From NCBI GenBank assembly GCA_029266415.1, contig JAQSWW010000014.1, forward strand, positions 1 through 34,729: a stretch of DNA of 34,729 bases. Reading direction: 5' to 3'. Below the pieces are notes generated by a model. That model saw only the letters and a list, made by a program, of their open reading frames with translations. It did no database searches and was not told the origin of the DNA. The translations under genes and the position numbers were made by a program. Shown one piece after another: positions 14,714 to 23,508 of this stretch; the stretch's first letter is position 1, and the number at the start of each line of letters is the position of its first letter. Origin of the DNA: Actinomycetospora sp. Its GTDB lineage: Bacteria; Actinomycetota; Actinomycetes; Mycobacteriales; Pseudonocardiaceae.

Positions 14714-15904
14714 ATGGACCCCGTACGCAACCCGTACGCGCCCGGCGCGGGCCAGCGCCCGCCGGAGCTCGCCGGCCGCGACCGCGAGCTGCAGGCGTTC
14801 GACATCGTGCTCGAGCGGGTCGCGCGCGGGCGTCCCGAACGCAGCCTCGTGCTGACCGGCCTGCGCGGGGTGGGCAAGACCGTGCTGCTCGGTGAGCTGC
14901 GCTCGATGGCGGTCCGCGCGGGCTGGGGCGCCGGCAAGATCGAGGCCCGCCCGGACGCCGACCTGCGCCGGCCCCTGTCGGCCGCGTTGCACCGCGCGGT
15001 GCGCGACCTCGCCGTCCACCACCGGGCGCCCGACCGCGTCGAGGAGACCCTCGGGGTGCTCAAGGCGTTCGCGCTCAAGGCCACGCCGTCCGACGCGAAG
15101 ATCAAGGACCGGTGGCAGCCCGGCATCGACGTGCCCGTCAGGAACGGTCGGGCCGACTCGGGCGACATCGAGATCGACCTCGTCGAGCTGTTCGGGGTGT
15201 GCGCCGAGCTCGCCGCCGACGTCGGCGTGGGCATCGCACTGCTCATCGACGAGATGCAGGACCTGCAGCTCGACGACATCTCGGCGCTCTGCGCGGCGTG
15301 CCACGAGCTCTCGCAGTCCGGGGCGCCGCTCGTGGTGGTCGGCGCGGGGCTCCCGCACCTGCCCGCGGTGCTGAGCGCCTCGAAGTCCTACTCCGAACGT
15401 CTGTTCCGCTACGCCATGATCGGCCAGCTCGACCGCACCGACGCCGACCTCGCCCTCACCGTGCCCGCCAAGCGCGAGGACGCCGAGCTCACGGGCGACG
15501 CGCTCGACGCCCTCTACGAGGTCTCCGGCGGCTACCCCTACTTCGTCCAGGCCTACGGCAAGGCCGCCTGGGACGCCGCCGTCCAGAGCCCGATCGACGC
15601 CGACGACGTGCGCATGGCCGCCCCCGAGGCCGGCGCCGAGCTGGCCGTCGGGTTCTTCGGCTCGCGCTACGAGCGGGCGACGCCGGCCGAGCGCGAGTAC
15701 CTGCAGGGCATGGCCGAGCTGGCCGAGGGCCGCGACGAGCCGGTGACCACCGCCGCCCTGGCCCAGCACCTCGGCCGCAAGCCCTCCTCGCTCTCGCCGG
15801 CGCGCGACAGCCTCCTGCGCAAGGGTCTGGTGTTCTCCGCGGAGCGCGGGTGGATCGCCTTCACCGTGCCGCACTTCGGCCGTTTCCTGCTCGGCCGCGA
15901 CTGA
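14714..15904 (+). CDS. ATP-binding protein, AAA/archaeal-type ATPase with C-terminal winged helix
   Basis: A 396-residue cytoplasmic P-loop ATPase. ATG 14714 follows GGAGG. An Orc1/Cdc6- or AAA_16-like opening, LAGRDRELQAFDIVLERV (about 19-36), leads to Walker A GLRGVGKT (49-56) and Walker B LLIDEMQD with Asp179-Glu180. Further on are a sensor-like region VVVGAGLPHLPAVLS and SGGYPYFVQAYGKAAW. The C-terminal part (about 310-396) reads like a winged helix: TPAEREYLQGMAELA, TTAALAQHLGRKPSSLSPARDSLLRKGLVF and the final FTVPHFGRFLLGRD. The family is widespread in actinobacteria and archaea with no settled role. It stands alone, between TetR and the GroES-like operon, behind three upstream repeats that it might bind itself. 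Confidence 0.85.
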   Translation: MDPVRNPYAPGAGQRPPELAGRDRELQAFDIVLERVARGRPERSLVLTGLRGVGKTVLLGELRSMAVRAGWGAGKIEARPDADLRRPLSAALHRAVRDLAVHHRAPDRVEETLGVLKAFALKATPSDAKIKDRWQPGIDVPVRNGRADSGDIEIDLVELFGVCAELAADVGVGIALLIDEMQDLQLDDISALCAACHELSQSGAPLVVVGAGLPHLPAVLSASKSYSERLFRYAMIGQLDRTDADLALTVPAKREDAELTGDALDALYEVSGGYPYFVQAYGKAAWDAAVQSPIDADDVRMAAPEAGAELAVGFFGSRYERATPAEREYLQGMAELAEGRDEPVTTAALAQHLGRKPSSLSPARDSLLRKGLVFSAERGWIAFTVPHFGRFLLGRD

Positions 15905-15984
15905 ATGAATCCTCAGTAGGCCGGACGAGTGAATTCCGGGAAGGTCGGTAACGCCCTCCCCGATACCGGCGACATCCCCGGCGA

Positions 15985-16029
15985 GCCCCGTGGCGCTGCC
16001 GGACCCCCGACCTGGCAGGGCCACGGGGC
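15985..16029. terminator. Strong hairpin after the ATPase gene
   Basis: GCCCCGTGGC (15985-15994) pairs perfectly with 16020-16029, and CTGCC (15996-16000) pairs with GGCAG (16014-16018), separated by one G-G mismatch, around a 13-base loop. It is 80 bases after the ATPase stop and 96 before the GroES-like start. No T-run follows, as is common for actinobacterial terminators. The remaining bases of 15905-16125 hold the promoter of the next operon. Confidence 0.65.
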
Positions 16030-16125
16030 GTTCCACGTTCCGGGCCGTTTCCCGCCCGTCAGCGTCGGGTGGAGCTCCCCGGCCCGCCACCGGGGCCGGA
16101 TCCCACCTCCCCGTACGATCCCGGC

Positions 16126-16461
16126 GTGTCGGATCCCAGGCTGGAGATCCAGATGCTCCACGACCGCGTCATGGTCGCCCCCGTCCAGGGCGAGGGCGAA
16201 CGACGCAGCAGCGGAGGCATCGTCATCCCGGCGACCGCCCAGCCCGCCAAGCGGCTGGTGTGGGGCGAGGTCTTCGGCACCGGGCAGCACGTCCGCAGCG
16301 TCGCGGTGGGGGACCGGGTGCTCTACGGCCAGGACGACCACTTCGAGGTCGACGTCACCGGGCGCACCTTCGTCGTGCTCCGCGAGCGCGACCTGCACGC
16401 GGTCGCGACCGCGACCACCGAGTCGACGCGCAGTTCGAGCGGGACGGGGCTGTACCTGTGA
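16126..16461 (+). CDS. GroES/Cpn10-like protein
   Basis: A 111-residue protein with the Cpn10 fold pattern: LHDRVMVAPVQGEGERRSSGGIVIP (about 8-32), GEVFGTGQHVRSVAVGDRVLYGQ and FVVLRERDLHAVA. In GroES the stretch after EGE is the mobile loop that contacts GroEL; here it is GERRSSGGIVIP. There is no groEL next door, and the C-terminal tail is Ser/Thr-rich, so this is probably a divergent paralogue rather than the housekeeping co-chaperonin. GTG 16126 lacks a ribosome site and lies seven bases after TACGAT (16114-16119), which suggests a leaderless transcript. Its stop overlaps the GTG of the VanW gene (GTGA), implying translational coupling. Confidence 0.8.
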   Translation: MSDPRLEIQMLHDRVMVAPVQGEGERRSSGGIVIPATAQPAKRLVWGEVFGTGQHVRSVAVGDRVLYGQDDHFEVDVTGRTFVVLRERDLHAVATATTESTRSSSGTGLYL

Positions 16462-18455
16462 CCTCACCTGGCGGGCCGACGCCCGAGGAGACCACCGTCG
16501 ACACGGGCAGGACCGACGACCTGGGCGCCCTCGACGAGCCGATCCGGACCATGACCGGCGACGCCCGGCACGAGGCCCGCCACGAATCACGGCACGAGGC
16601 CCGCCACGAGGCACGGCCCGAGAGGGACATCGAGCGCACCGAGTGGATCCCGGCGACCGGTGGCCCGGACGACGGCGCCCGGCCCCCGGCCGGGCACGGC
16701 GCCCCGGACGGTGGACGCCCGCGCCCCCTGCTGATCGCCGCCGCCGTGGTCGGCCTGCTCGTGGTGCTCTACGTCGGCGACCTGCTGTTGTCCTCCACCG
16801 ACGTCCCCCGCGGGGTCGCCGTCGCCGGGGTCGACATCGGCGGGATGGGCAAGCCCGAGGCCGAGCAGGAGCTGCGCACCCAGCTGGCGGGCCGCACCAG
16901 CCGGCCGGTGAGCCTCCAGGCCGGCCAGGGCGCCGCCACCCTCGACCCCCGCGAGGCGGGCCTCGAGCTCGACGTCGAGAGCACCATCGCCGAGGCCGGC
17001 GAACAGCCGTTCAACCCGTGGACACGGGTGAGTTCGCTCTTCACCACCCGCGACGTCGCGCCCGTGACCCGCGTCAACGGCTTCGCGCTGGATCAGGCTC
17101 TCGACCGGGTCCGCCCCCAGCTCGACCGGCCCGCCACCGAGGGCACCGTCCGCTTCGAGGGCATCCAGCCCGTCGCCGTCCCGTCGGTGCCCGGCCAGGC
17201 CGTCGAGGGCCCGGGCGCGGCGCGCGCCATCACCGAGCACTGGCTCGACCCGACCCCGGTCGCCTTGCCGCTCACCGAGGCACCCGTGACGGTCACGCCG
17301 GCGGGCATCCAGCAGGCCATCGACGAGGTGGCCCGCCCGGCCGTCGCCGGCCCGGTGACCGTCGTCGGGGACGCGAAGAACGCCACGATCACCACGCAGG
17401 CGATCACGACGCTGCTGGTGTTCCGCCCCGACGGCAGCGGCGGACTCGTGCCCGCGATCGACGAGCCCGCGGCGATCCGCGCCGTCGAGCCCCAGCTCGC
17501 CACCACCGAGGCCGAGCCCAAGGACGCGACCCTCACGTTCGCGGGCACCCAGACCACCGTCGTGCCCGCGGTCGTCGGCCGCGAGATCGACTGGCCGCGC
17601 ACCTTCGCCGGGCTCGTCGAGGTGCTCGGGCGCCCCGCGGGCCAGTCCGCCCCGCCCGTGTTCACCCCGCCGCCGACGGCGCCCGGCGCCGAGCCCGCCG
17701 CCCCGCCGCCCACCACGGGACGGGCGATCAACGCCGTGTACACCACCACGCAGCCCGAGGTGACCACCGAGTCGCTGCAGGCCCTGGGCCCGGCCGAGCT
17801 GATCGGGGAGTTCACGACCCGCGGCTTCAAGCCCGACTCGGGCCAGAACATCCGGCGGGTCGCCGAGATCGTCAACGGGCAGGTCATCGCGCCGAACTCG
17901 GTGTTCAGCCTCAACGAGGCGTCGAGCCCCCGCAACGAGGCCAACGGCTTCGTCCCCGCCGGGATCATCGACGACGGCGCCCCGAGCCGGGGCGTCGGCG
18001 GCGGTGTCTCGCAGTTCGCCACCACGCTGTTCAACGCCGGCTACTTCGCCGGGCTCGACGACGTCGAGCACAAGGAGCACAGCTACTACATCAGCCGCTA
18101 CCCGGCGGGCCGCGAGGCGACGGTGTTCGAGGGCTCGATCGACCTGCGTCTCGGCAACGACGGGCCCACCCCGATCTACATCCGGACCCAGTGGACCCCG
18201 TCGTCGATCACGGTGCAGCTCTACGGCATCAAGCGCTTCGAGGTCACCTCCGAGCCGGGCCCGCGGACCAACCTGACCCCGCCCGGGGTCCGGGACCTCG
18301 GCGGCGAACCGGAGTGCACGGCGTCGCAGGGCTCCGAGGGCTTCACCATCACGGACACGCGGGTGCTGCGCGACGTGCGTACCGGCGAGGTCCGGCGGGA
18401 ACCACGGACCGTGCGCTACGAGCCCCAGCCCACCGTCACCTGCAACGGTCCGTGA
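16458..18455 (+). CDS. VanW-domain envelope protein with peptidoglycan-binding-like domains
   Basis: A 665-residue membrane-anchored protein. A cytoplasmic leader of about 90 residues contains a run of RHEA/RHES tetrapeptides (37-52). One transmembrane helix follows (about 91-111), so the rest lies outside. Next come repeated modules of about 100-130 residues like the peptidoglycan-binding (YoaR/PG_binding_4) domains, then a Pro-rich linker (PPVFTPPPTAPG). The VanW domain spans about 430-590, with FKPDSGQNIRRVAEIVNG, NSVFSLNEA and GVGGGVSQFATTLFNAGYF. VanW occurs in some glycopeptide-resistance clusters, but its biochemical role is not established and no van genes are here. The start GTG overlaps the GroES-like stop and the stop overlaps the next GTG, so the three genes are one operon. 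Confidence 0.9.
   Translation: MTSPGGPTPEETTVDTGRTDDLGALDEPIRTMTGDARHEARHESRHEARHEARPERDIERTEWIPATGGPDDGARPPAGHGAPDGGRPRPLLIAAAVVGLLVVLYVGDLLLSSTDVPRGVAVAGVDIGGMGKPEAEQELRTQLAGRTSRPVSLQAGQGAATLDPREAGLELDVESTIAEAGEQPFNPWTRVSSLFTTRDVAPVTRVNGFALDQALDRVRPQLDRPATEGTVRFEGIQPVAVPSVPGQAVEGPGAARAITEHWLDPTPVALPLTEAPVTVTPAGIQQAIDEVARPAVAGPVTVVGDAKNATITTQAITTLLVFRPDGSGGLVPAIDEPAAIRAVEPQLATTEAEPKDATLTFAGTQTTVVPAVVGREIDWPRTFAGLVEVLGRPAGQSAPPVFTPPPTAPGAEPAAPPPTTGRAINAVYTTTQPEVTTESLQALGPAELIGEFTTRGFKPDSGQNIRRVAEIVNGQVIAPNSVFSLNEASSPRNEANGFVPAGIIDDGAPSRGVGGGVSQFATTLFNAGYFAGLDDVEHKEHSYYISRYPAGREATVFEGSIDLRLGNDGPTPIYIRTQWTPSSITVQLYGIKRFEVTSEPGPRTNLTPPGVRDLGGEPECTASQGSEGFTITDTRVLRDVRTGEVRREPRTVRYEPQPTVTCNGP
16566..16613 (+). 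repeat. In-frame 12-bp tandem repeat encoding RHEA tetrapeptides
   Basis: Four in-frame 12-base units encode RHEA, RHES, RHEA, RHEA (residues 37-52 of the VanW protein), followed by a degenerate RPER. The unit is CGGCACGAGGCC with variants. It is a charged, probably helical cytoplasmic segment, and a region likely to vary in copy number by slippage. Confidence 0.75.
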
Positions 18456-19346
18456 GCGGCGGGTCCGCGGCGGGTGCCGCGTCGTCGTCCCCCTCGTCCA
18501 GCTCCCCGTCCGGTTCGTGGTCCGACTCCGCCGCCGACGCCGTCAGCGGGAACGGCGAGGGCGAGGCCCCGCACCGCGCCGTCGAGATCCTCGGTCGCGT
18601 CGGCATGGCCGGCTACGGGCTGGTGCACCTGCTCATCGGCGTGATCGCGCTGCAGATCGCGCTGCGCGGCGGCGGGCAGGCCGACCAGCAGGGCGCCCTG
18701 TCCACCCTCGCCGCCGAGCCCTTCGGGTTCGCCCTCATCGTCGTGATCGTCATCGGCCTGGTGGCCTTCGGCGTCTGGCAGGGCCTGGCCGCCGCCACCG
18801 GGTTCCGCTGGGCCTCGGGCTGGGCGCGCACCCAGCGCCGCATCGCCGCCGGCGCCACCGCGGTCGGCGTGCTCTTCGTGGCGCTCATCGGCGTCCAGCT
18901 CCTCGTCACCGGGTCGTCCGGGTCGAGCAGCGCCGGGTCGCAGCAGACGACGGCCGGGCTGCTCGCGCTGCCCGGCGGCCAGGTCATCGTCGGGGTCGTC
19001 GCGCTGGTGGTGCTGGTCATCGCGGGCGCGACGGCGTGGACGGGCATCCGCGGCTCGTTCGCCGAGGACCTCGCCTGGTCCCGCCTCCCGGGCAACCCTG
19101 CGCCGGCCGGTGTACTGGCTCGGGATCGCGGGCCACGTGCTGCGCGCCGTGGCGTTCGCCGTGATGGGCGTGCTGTTCGGGGTGGCCGCCGCGCGTTCCG
19201 ACCCGGGCCAGGCGGGCGGGCTCGACGCCGCCCTCAAGGCCCTGGCCGCGCAGCCCTTCGGCGCCGTGCTCCTGGTGGTGGTCGCCCTCGGCTTCGTGTC
19301 CTACGGCCTCTACTGCGGCGCGGACGCCTGGGCCCGCCGCCTTTGA
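18452..19346 (+). pseudogene. DUF1206 membrane protein, interrupted by a one-base frameshift
   Basis: GTG 18452 overlaps the VanW stop (GTGA) and opens a Ser-rich leader followed by DUF1206 units, each of two membrane helices. Unit 1 includes GRVGMAGYGLVHLLIGVIAL and unit 2 includes RIAAGATAVGVLFVALIGV up to GIRGSFAEDL. After LPGN the frame is lost. Unit 3 resumes one frame over, as VYWLGIAGHVLRAVAFAVMG, and ends ADAWARRL at TGA 19344-19346. Removing one C from the CCC at 19096-19098 restores LPGN-LRRPVYWLGI, so an extra base is the likely cause. The whole protein would have about 297 residues, six helices and no known function. Sequencing error is as likely as a real mutation. Confidence 0.82.
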
Positions 19347-19357
19347 CCTCCGGTCCC

Positions 19358-19397
19358 GTGCGTGCCTTCCCGTGCTGGAGCACGGGAAGGCACGCAC
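19358..19397. terminator. Perfect 19-bp-arm hairpin between convergent genes
   Basis: GTGCGTGCCTTCCCGTGCT (19358-19376) is followed by GG and its exact reverse complement (19379-19397). It lies between the ends of the DUF1206 gene (plus) and the formaldehyde dehydrogenase gene (minus), so it would serve as a two-way terminator. It belongs to the same hairpin family as 21546-21587. Confidence 0.85.
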
Positions 19398-19409
19398 ACC
19401 CCTGGTCGG

Positions 19410-20621
19410 TCAGACCTTGATCGACCCGTGGGGGTCGATGACGAACTTCTTCGCCACGCCGGAGTCGAACTGGGCGTAGCCCTCGGGCGCCTGGTCGAGC
19501 GAGATGACGGTGGCGTTGACCGCCCGCGCGATGTCGACCTTGTCGCGCAGGATCGCGTTCATCAGCTGCCGGTGGTAGCGCATCACCGGGCACTGGCCGG
19601 TGGAGAACGAGTGCGACTTGGCCCAGCCCAGCCCGATGCGGATCGAGAGGCTGCCCTCCTTGGCGGCGTCGTCGGCAGCCCCCGGGTCGCCGGTGACGTA
19701 GAGGCCCGGGATGCCCAGCTTCCCGGCCGCCCGCGTCACCTCCATGATCGAGTTGAGCACGGTGGCCGGCGCCTCGCCGGCGTCCTTGCCGTGGCCGCGG
19801 GCCTCGAAGCCGACCGCGTCCACCGAGGCGTCGACCACCGGCTCGCCGACGATCTGCTCGATCTTGTCCGGCAGCGTGCCCTCCTCGGTGAGGTCGATCG
19901 TCTCGGCCCCGATCACGTCGCGGGCGTGCTGCAGGCGCTCGGCGTTCATGTCGCCGACGATCACCGCGGCCGCCCCGAGCAGCTGCGCCGCCGCCGCGGC
20001 GGCGAGCCCGACGGGCCCCGCGCCGGCGATGTAGACCGTCGATCCCGTGGTCACGCCGGCGGAGACGCAGCCGTGGTAGCCGGTGGGGAAGATGTCCGAG
20101 AGCATCGTCAGGTCGAGGATCTTCTCCATCGCCTGGTCGCGGTCGGGGAACTTCAGCAGGTTCCAGTCGGCGTACGGGACCATGACGTACTCCGCCTGCC
20201 CACCCTGCCAGCCGCCCATGTCGACGTAGCCGTAGGCCGACCCGGGGCGCTCGGGGTTGACGTTGAGGCAGACCCCGGTGTGGCCCTCCTTGCACATGCG
20301 GCAGCGCCCGCAGGCGATGTTGAAGGGCGCGGAGACGAGGTCGCCCTGCTGGATGAACTCGACGTCACGGCCCACCTCGACGACCTCGCCGGTGATCTCG
20401 TGGCCGAGGATCAGCCCCGCCGGGGCGGTGGTGCGGCCGCGGACCATGTGCTGGTCCGAGCCGCAGATGTTCGTGGCGACGAGCTTGAGGATCACCCCGT
20501 GCGGGCACTGCCGCCCGACGTTGGCGGGGTTCACCCCCGGCCCGTCCCGCAGCTCCAGGCTCGGGTACTCGATGTCCTGGATCTCGACCTTCATGGGCTC
20601 GATGTAGGCGACGGCCTTCAT
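19410..20621 (-). CDS. fdhA: Glutathione-independent formaldehyde dehydrogenase, zinc-dependent
   Basis: A 403-residue zinc alcohol-dehydrogenase-family enzyme that oxidises formaldehyde to formate with tightly bound NAD. Catalytic zinc ligands are Cys53 (NICGSDQHMVRGR) and the His74-Glu75 pair (GHEITGE). The structural zinc site has Cys104, 107, 110 and 118 in CGRCRMCKEGHTGVC. The Rossmann motif is GAGPVGLAAA. The length and the long insert before the C-terminus match Pseudomonas-type FdhA rather than the glutathione- or mycothiol-dependent enzymes. ATG 20621 follows GGGAG. The DUF72 gene ends 52 bases upstream on the same strand, so the two may be co-transcribed. A role in formaldehyde detoxification, or dismutation of aldehydes, is inferred from the family. 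Confidence 0.92.
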   Translation of the reverse strand: MKAVAYIEPMKVEIQDIEYPSLELRDGPGVNPANVGRQCPHGVILKLVATNICGSDQHMVRGRTTAPAGLILGHEITGEVVEVGRDVEFIQQGDLVSAPFNIACGRCRMCKEGHTGVCLNVNPERPGSAYGYVDMGGWQGGQAEYVMVPYADWNLLKFPDRDQAMEKILDLTMLSDIFPTGYHGCVSAGVTTGSTVYIAGAGPVGLAAAAAAQLLGAAAVIVGDMNAERLQHARDVIGAETIDLTEEGTLPDKIEQIVGEPVVDASVDAVGFEARGHGKDAGEAPATVLNSIMEVTRAAGKLGIPGLYVTGDPGAADDAAKEGSLSIRIGLGWAKSHSFSTGQCPVMRYHRQLMNAILRDKVDIARAVNATVISLDQAPEGYAQFDSGVAKKFVIDPHGSIKV

Positions 20622-20673
20622 GGCACTCCCTGGGTTGGCGACCGTCCGAGTCTGGGCGCACCTGTGTCCCGTG

Positions 20674-21546
20674 TCACCCGTTGCAACGATCCCGTAGTGC
20701 CATCGCGTCGAACGGCGCGTGCACCTTGACGTCGTTGTCGAAGTAGACGACGACGTCGCGGCCGCGCGGGGCCTGCGGTGGGGGGTCGTCGGGTGCCGCC
20801 GTGTCCGCCGTGACCGGGGCCTCGCCCGCGGTCCAGGCGCGGATGCGCGCGGCCCAGGCGTCGAGCGCCGCCGGGGAGTAGCCGCTGGCGTAGAGCTCGG
20901 TGTCGCCGTGCAGGCGGACGTAGACGAGGTCGGCGGTGACGTCGTCGAGGCGCGGGAACGTGCCCGCCGTGTCGGCCACGACCGTCGCCACCCCGTGCCG
21001 GCGCAGCTGGGCGACGAACGCCGGGTCGCGGAAGCTCGGGTGCCGCACCTCCATCGCGTGGCGCAGGGGGCGCTCGGCGTCGGTCTCGGTCCAGGGCTCG
21101 GGCACCTTGTCGGTGTGCCCGCCGGCCAGCGCGGCGGCCGCGGTGGTGGTGTGCGGGAGCTGGTCGAGGAAGCCCTCGAGCCGCTCGGGGTCGTAGCGCA
21201 GGTTCGGCGGGAGCTGCCAGAGCACCGGGCCCAGCTTGGGGCCCAGGGCGAGCAGGCCGGACGCGAAGAAGTTGGCCAGCGCCTCCTCCACGCCGCGCAG
21301 CTTCTTCATGTGGGTGACGAAGCGCCCGCCCTTGACCGCGAAGACGAAGTCGTCGGGCGTGCGCTCGGCCCACGAGCGGTAACTCGACGCCCGCTGCAGC
21401 GAGTAGAAGGAGCCGTTGATCTCGACGGTGTCGAGACGCTCCGCGAGGTAGGTCAGCTCACGGCGCTGGACCAGGCCCTCGGGGTAGAACACGCGCCGCC
21501 AGGGCGGATAGATCCACCCCGACGTCCCGATCCTTGCCTGCGGCAC
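20674..21546 (-). CDS. DUF72 domain protein (YecE-like)
   Basis: A 290-residue soluble protein with a TIM-barrel-like DUF72 fold. The family blocks are present: ARIGTSGWIYPPWRRVFYP at the N-terminus, then YLAERLDTVEINGSFYSLQ, FVFAVKGGRFVTHMKKL, GPVLWQLPPNLRYD, MEVRHPSF, YVRLHGD and VVYFDNDVKVHAPFDA at the end. The function of the family is unknown. GTG 21546 gives the standard N-terminus just before ARIGTSGW; it has no clear ribosome site and abuts the hairpin at 21546-21587, so it might be read without a leader. A longer start at 21582 would run through that hairpin. Confidence 0.88.
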   Translation of the reverse strand: MPQARIGTSGWIYPPWRRVFYPEGLVQRRELTYLAERLDTVEINGSFYSLQRASSYRSWAERTPDDFVFAVKGGRFVTHMKKLRGVEEALANFFASGLLALGPKLGPVLWQLPPNLRYDPERLEGFLDQLPHTTTAAAALAGGHTDKVPEPWTETDAERPLRHAMEVRHPSFRDPAFVAQLRRHGVATVVADTAGTFPRLDDVTADLVYVRLHGDTELYASGYSPAALDAWAARIRAWTAGEAPVTADTAAPDDPPPQAPRGRDVVVYFDNDVKVHAPFDAMALRDRCNG

Positions 21547-21587
21547 GTGAGTGCTTTCCCGTGTCGGGACACGGGAAAGCACTCACG
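21546..21587. terminator. Perfect 20-bp-arm hairpin, same family as 19358
   Basis: CGTGAGTGCTTTCCCGTGTC (21546-21565), GG, then its exact reverse complement (21568-21587). It sits between the FadE5-like gene and the DUF72 gene, both on the minus strand. Compared with 19358-19397, four positions differ in the left arm, and each is matched by a compensating change in the right arm. Confidence 0.85.
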
Positions 21588-21597
21588 AGAGCGAAGC

Positions 21598-23469
21598 TCA
21601 AAACGCGGCGACGTCCAGCTCCATGATCGAGTTCTCGGCGGCCTCGACGATCGCCCGGCGGGACGTGAGCTCGGGGAGCACCGAGCGGGCGAAGAAGCGC
21701 GCGACGGCGATCTTGCCCTCGTAGAAGTGCTGGTCGCGGCCCGCGGTGCCGGCGTCCAGGACCTCGCCCGCGACCTCGGCCTGGCGCAGCAGCAGCCACC
21801 CGATGACCAGGTCGCCCATGCTCATGAGGAAGCGGACCGCGTGCTGGCCGACCTTGTAGAGGTTGGTGACGTCCTCCTGCGACGAGGTCAGGTAGCCGAC
21901 CATCGTGCCGAGCATCGCCTGGACGTCGCTCAGCGCGGTGGCCAGCAGCGCCCGCTCCTCCTTGAGCCGCCCGTTGCCGCCCTCGGCGTCGAGGAACGCC
22001 TGGACCTGCCCGGCGACGTGCATGAGCGCCTGGCCGTTGTCCCGGACGATCTTGCGGAAGAAGAAGTCCTGGGCCTGGATCGCCGTGGTGCCCTCGTACA
22101 GCGAGTCGATCTTGGCGTCGCGGATGTACTGCTCGAGCGGGTAGTCCTGCAGGTAGCCCGAGCCGCCCAGGGTCTGCAGGCTGTGGATCAGCTGCTCGCT
22201 GGCCCGCTCCGACCCGACACCCTTGACGATGGGCAGCAGCAGGTCGTTGACTCGCTCGGCCATCGCGATGTCCTCCGGCGACACCGCGCCGACGCCGGAT
22301 TCCGGGGTCCCGCGTCCGGCTGCCTCGCCGAAGCGGATGAGGTCCTGGTAGGTCGACGTGAACGTGTACGTCGCCCGCAGGCCCTCGGCGTACGCCTTCT
22401 GCAGCATGAGGCTGCGGCGCACGTCGGGGTGGTTGGTGATCGGGACCCGCGGGGCGGTCTTGTCGGTCTGCCGGGTGAGGTCGGCGCCCTGGATGCGCTC
22501 CTTGGCGTACTCCAGCGCCCGCAGGTAGCCCGTCGACAGGGTCCCGATGGCCTTGGTGCCGACCATCATCCGCGCGTACTCGATGACCTGGAACATCTGC
22601 GCGATGCCGTCGTGCACGTCGCCGAGCAGCCAGCCCGTGGCCGGGACGCCGTGGGCCCCGAAGGTCACCTCGCAGGTGGCCGACGCGTTGAGGCCCATCT
22701 TGTGCTCGACTCCTGTGACGAAGGCGCCGTTGCGCTCGCCCGGCTCGCCGGTCTCGGGGTCGAAGTGGAACTTCGGTACGAGGAACAGCGACAGGCCCTT
22801 GGTGCCCGGCTTCGCGCCCTCGGGGCGGGCCAGCACCAGGTGCACGATGTTCTCGAAGAGGTCGGAGTCGCCCGAGGTGATGAAGCGCTTCACGCCCTCG
22901 ATCGACCACGTGCCGTCGCCGTTGTCGTGGGCCTTGGTGCGCCCGGCGCCCACGTCGGAGCCCGCGTCGGGCTCGGTGAGCACCATGGTCGCTCCCCACT
23001 TGCGGTCGACCATGAGCTGCGCCCAGTGCTTCTGCTGGGCGTTGCCGTTGCGGTAGACGACCGAGGCGAAGTTGGGGCCCGCCATGTACATGAAGACCGG
23101 CGCGTTGGCGCCGAGGATCATCTCGCCGGCCGCCCACTGCACCGACGGGGGGACGCCCATGCCGCCGATCTCGTTGTCGGCCGCGAGGCGCCACCACTCG
23201 CCGTCCCACATCGCGTGGAACGACTTCTTGATGCCCTCGTCGAGGTAGGCGCTGTGCGTCTGCGGGTCGAAGCGCACCGGGTTGCGGTCGCCGGACTCGT
23301 AGGACTCGCCCAGCGGTCCCTCGGCCATCGCCGCCACCTCGCCCAGCAGGGCGCGCGCGGTCTCCTCGTCGGCGTCCGTGAAGGGGCCGGACCCGAAGCG
23401 GTCCTGCACGCGGAAGACCTCGAAGAGGTTGAACTCGATGTCGCGGACGTTCGCCCGGTAGTGGCCCAT
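21598..23469 (-). CDS. FadE5-like acyl-CoA dehydrogenase
   Basis: A long acyl-CoA dehydrogenase of 623 residues, the size of the FadE5/DmdC group rather than the 380-400-residue standard ACAD. It begins [18 protein letters not shown], the N-terminus characteristic of that group. ACAD blocks follow: [39 protein letters not shown] and the catalytic base Glu459 in [11 protein letters not shown]-terminal extra helical domain (after about 480) ends [16 protein letters not shown]. FadE5 of mycobacteria accepts a wide range of acyl chain lengths; DmdC relatives act on methylmercaptopropionyl-CoA. ATG 23469 is the natural start. It is divergent from the FUSC gene, and its promoter shares words with the SCP2/TetR promoter. 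Confidence 0.92.
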   Translation of the reverse strand: MGHYRANVRDIEFNLFEVFRVQDRFGSGPFTDADEETARALLGEVAAMAEGPLGESYESGDRNPVRFDPQTHSAYLDEGIKKSFHAMWDGEWWRLAADNEIGGMGVPPSVQWAAGEMILGANAPVFMYMAGPNFASVVYRNGNAQQKHWAQLMVDRKWGATMVLTEPDAGSDVGAGRTKAHDNGDGTWSIEGVKRFITSGDSDLFENIVHLVLARPEGAKPGTKGLSLFLVPKFHFDPETGEPGERNGAFVTGVEHKMGLNASATCEVTFGAHGVPATGWLLGDVHDGIAQMFQVIEYARMMVGTKAIGTLSTGYLRALEYAKERIQGADLTRQTDKTAPRVPITNHPDVRRSLMLQKAYAEGLRATYTFTSTYQDLIRFGEAAGRGTPESGVGAVSPEDIAMAERVNDLLLPIVKGVGSERASEQLIHSLQTLGGSGYLQDYPLEQYIRDAKIDSLYEGTTAIQAQDFFFRKIVRDNGQALMHVAGQVQAFLDAEGGNGRLKEERALLATALSDVQAMLGTMVGYLTSSQEDVTNLYKVGQHAVRFLMSMGDLVIGWLLLRQAEVAGEVLDAGTAGRDQHFYEGKIAVARFFARSVLPELTSRRAIVEAAENSIMELDVAAF

Positions 23470-23508
23470 GCCGCCTCGCTCCTGTTCACCACGGCGCGGT
23501 CGGAAACC

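Noticed and set aside
16458..18455. Glycopeptide-resistance (van) cluster
   Set aside because: Only a VanW-domain protein is present; no VanH, VanA/B ligase, VanX or VanRS genes are near.
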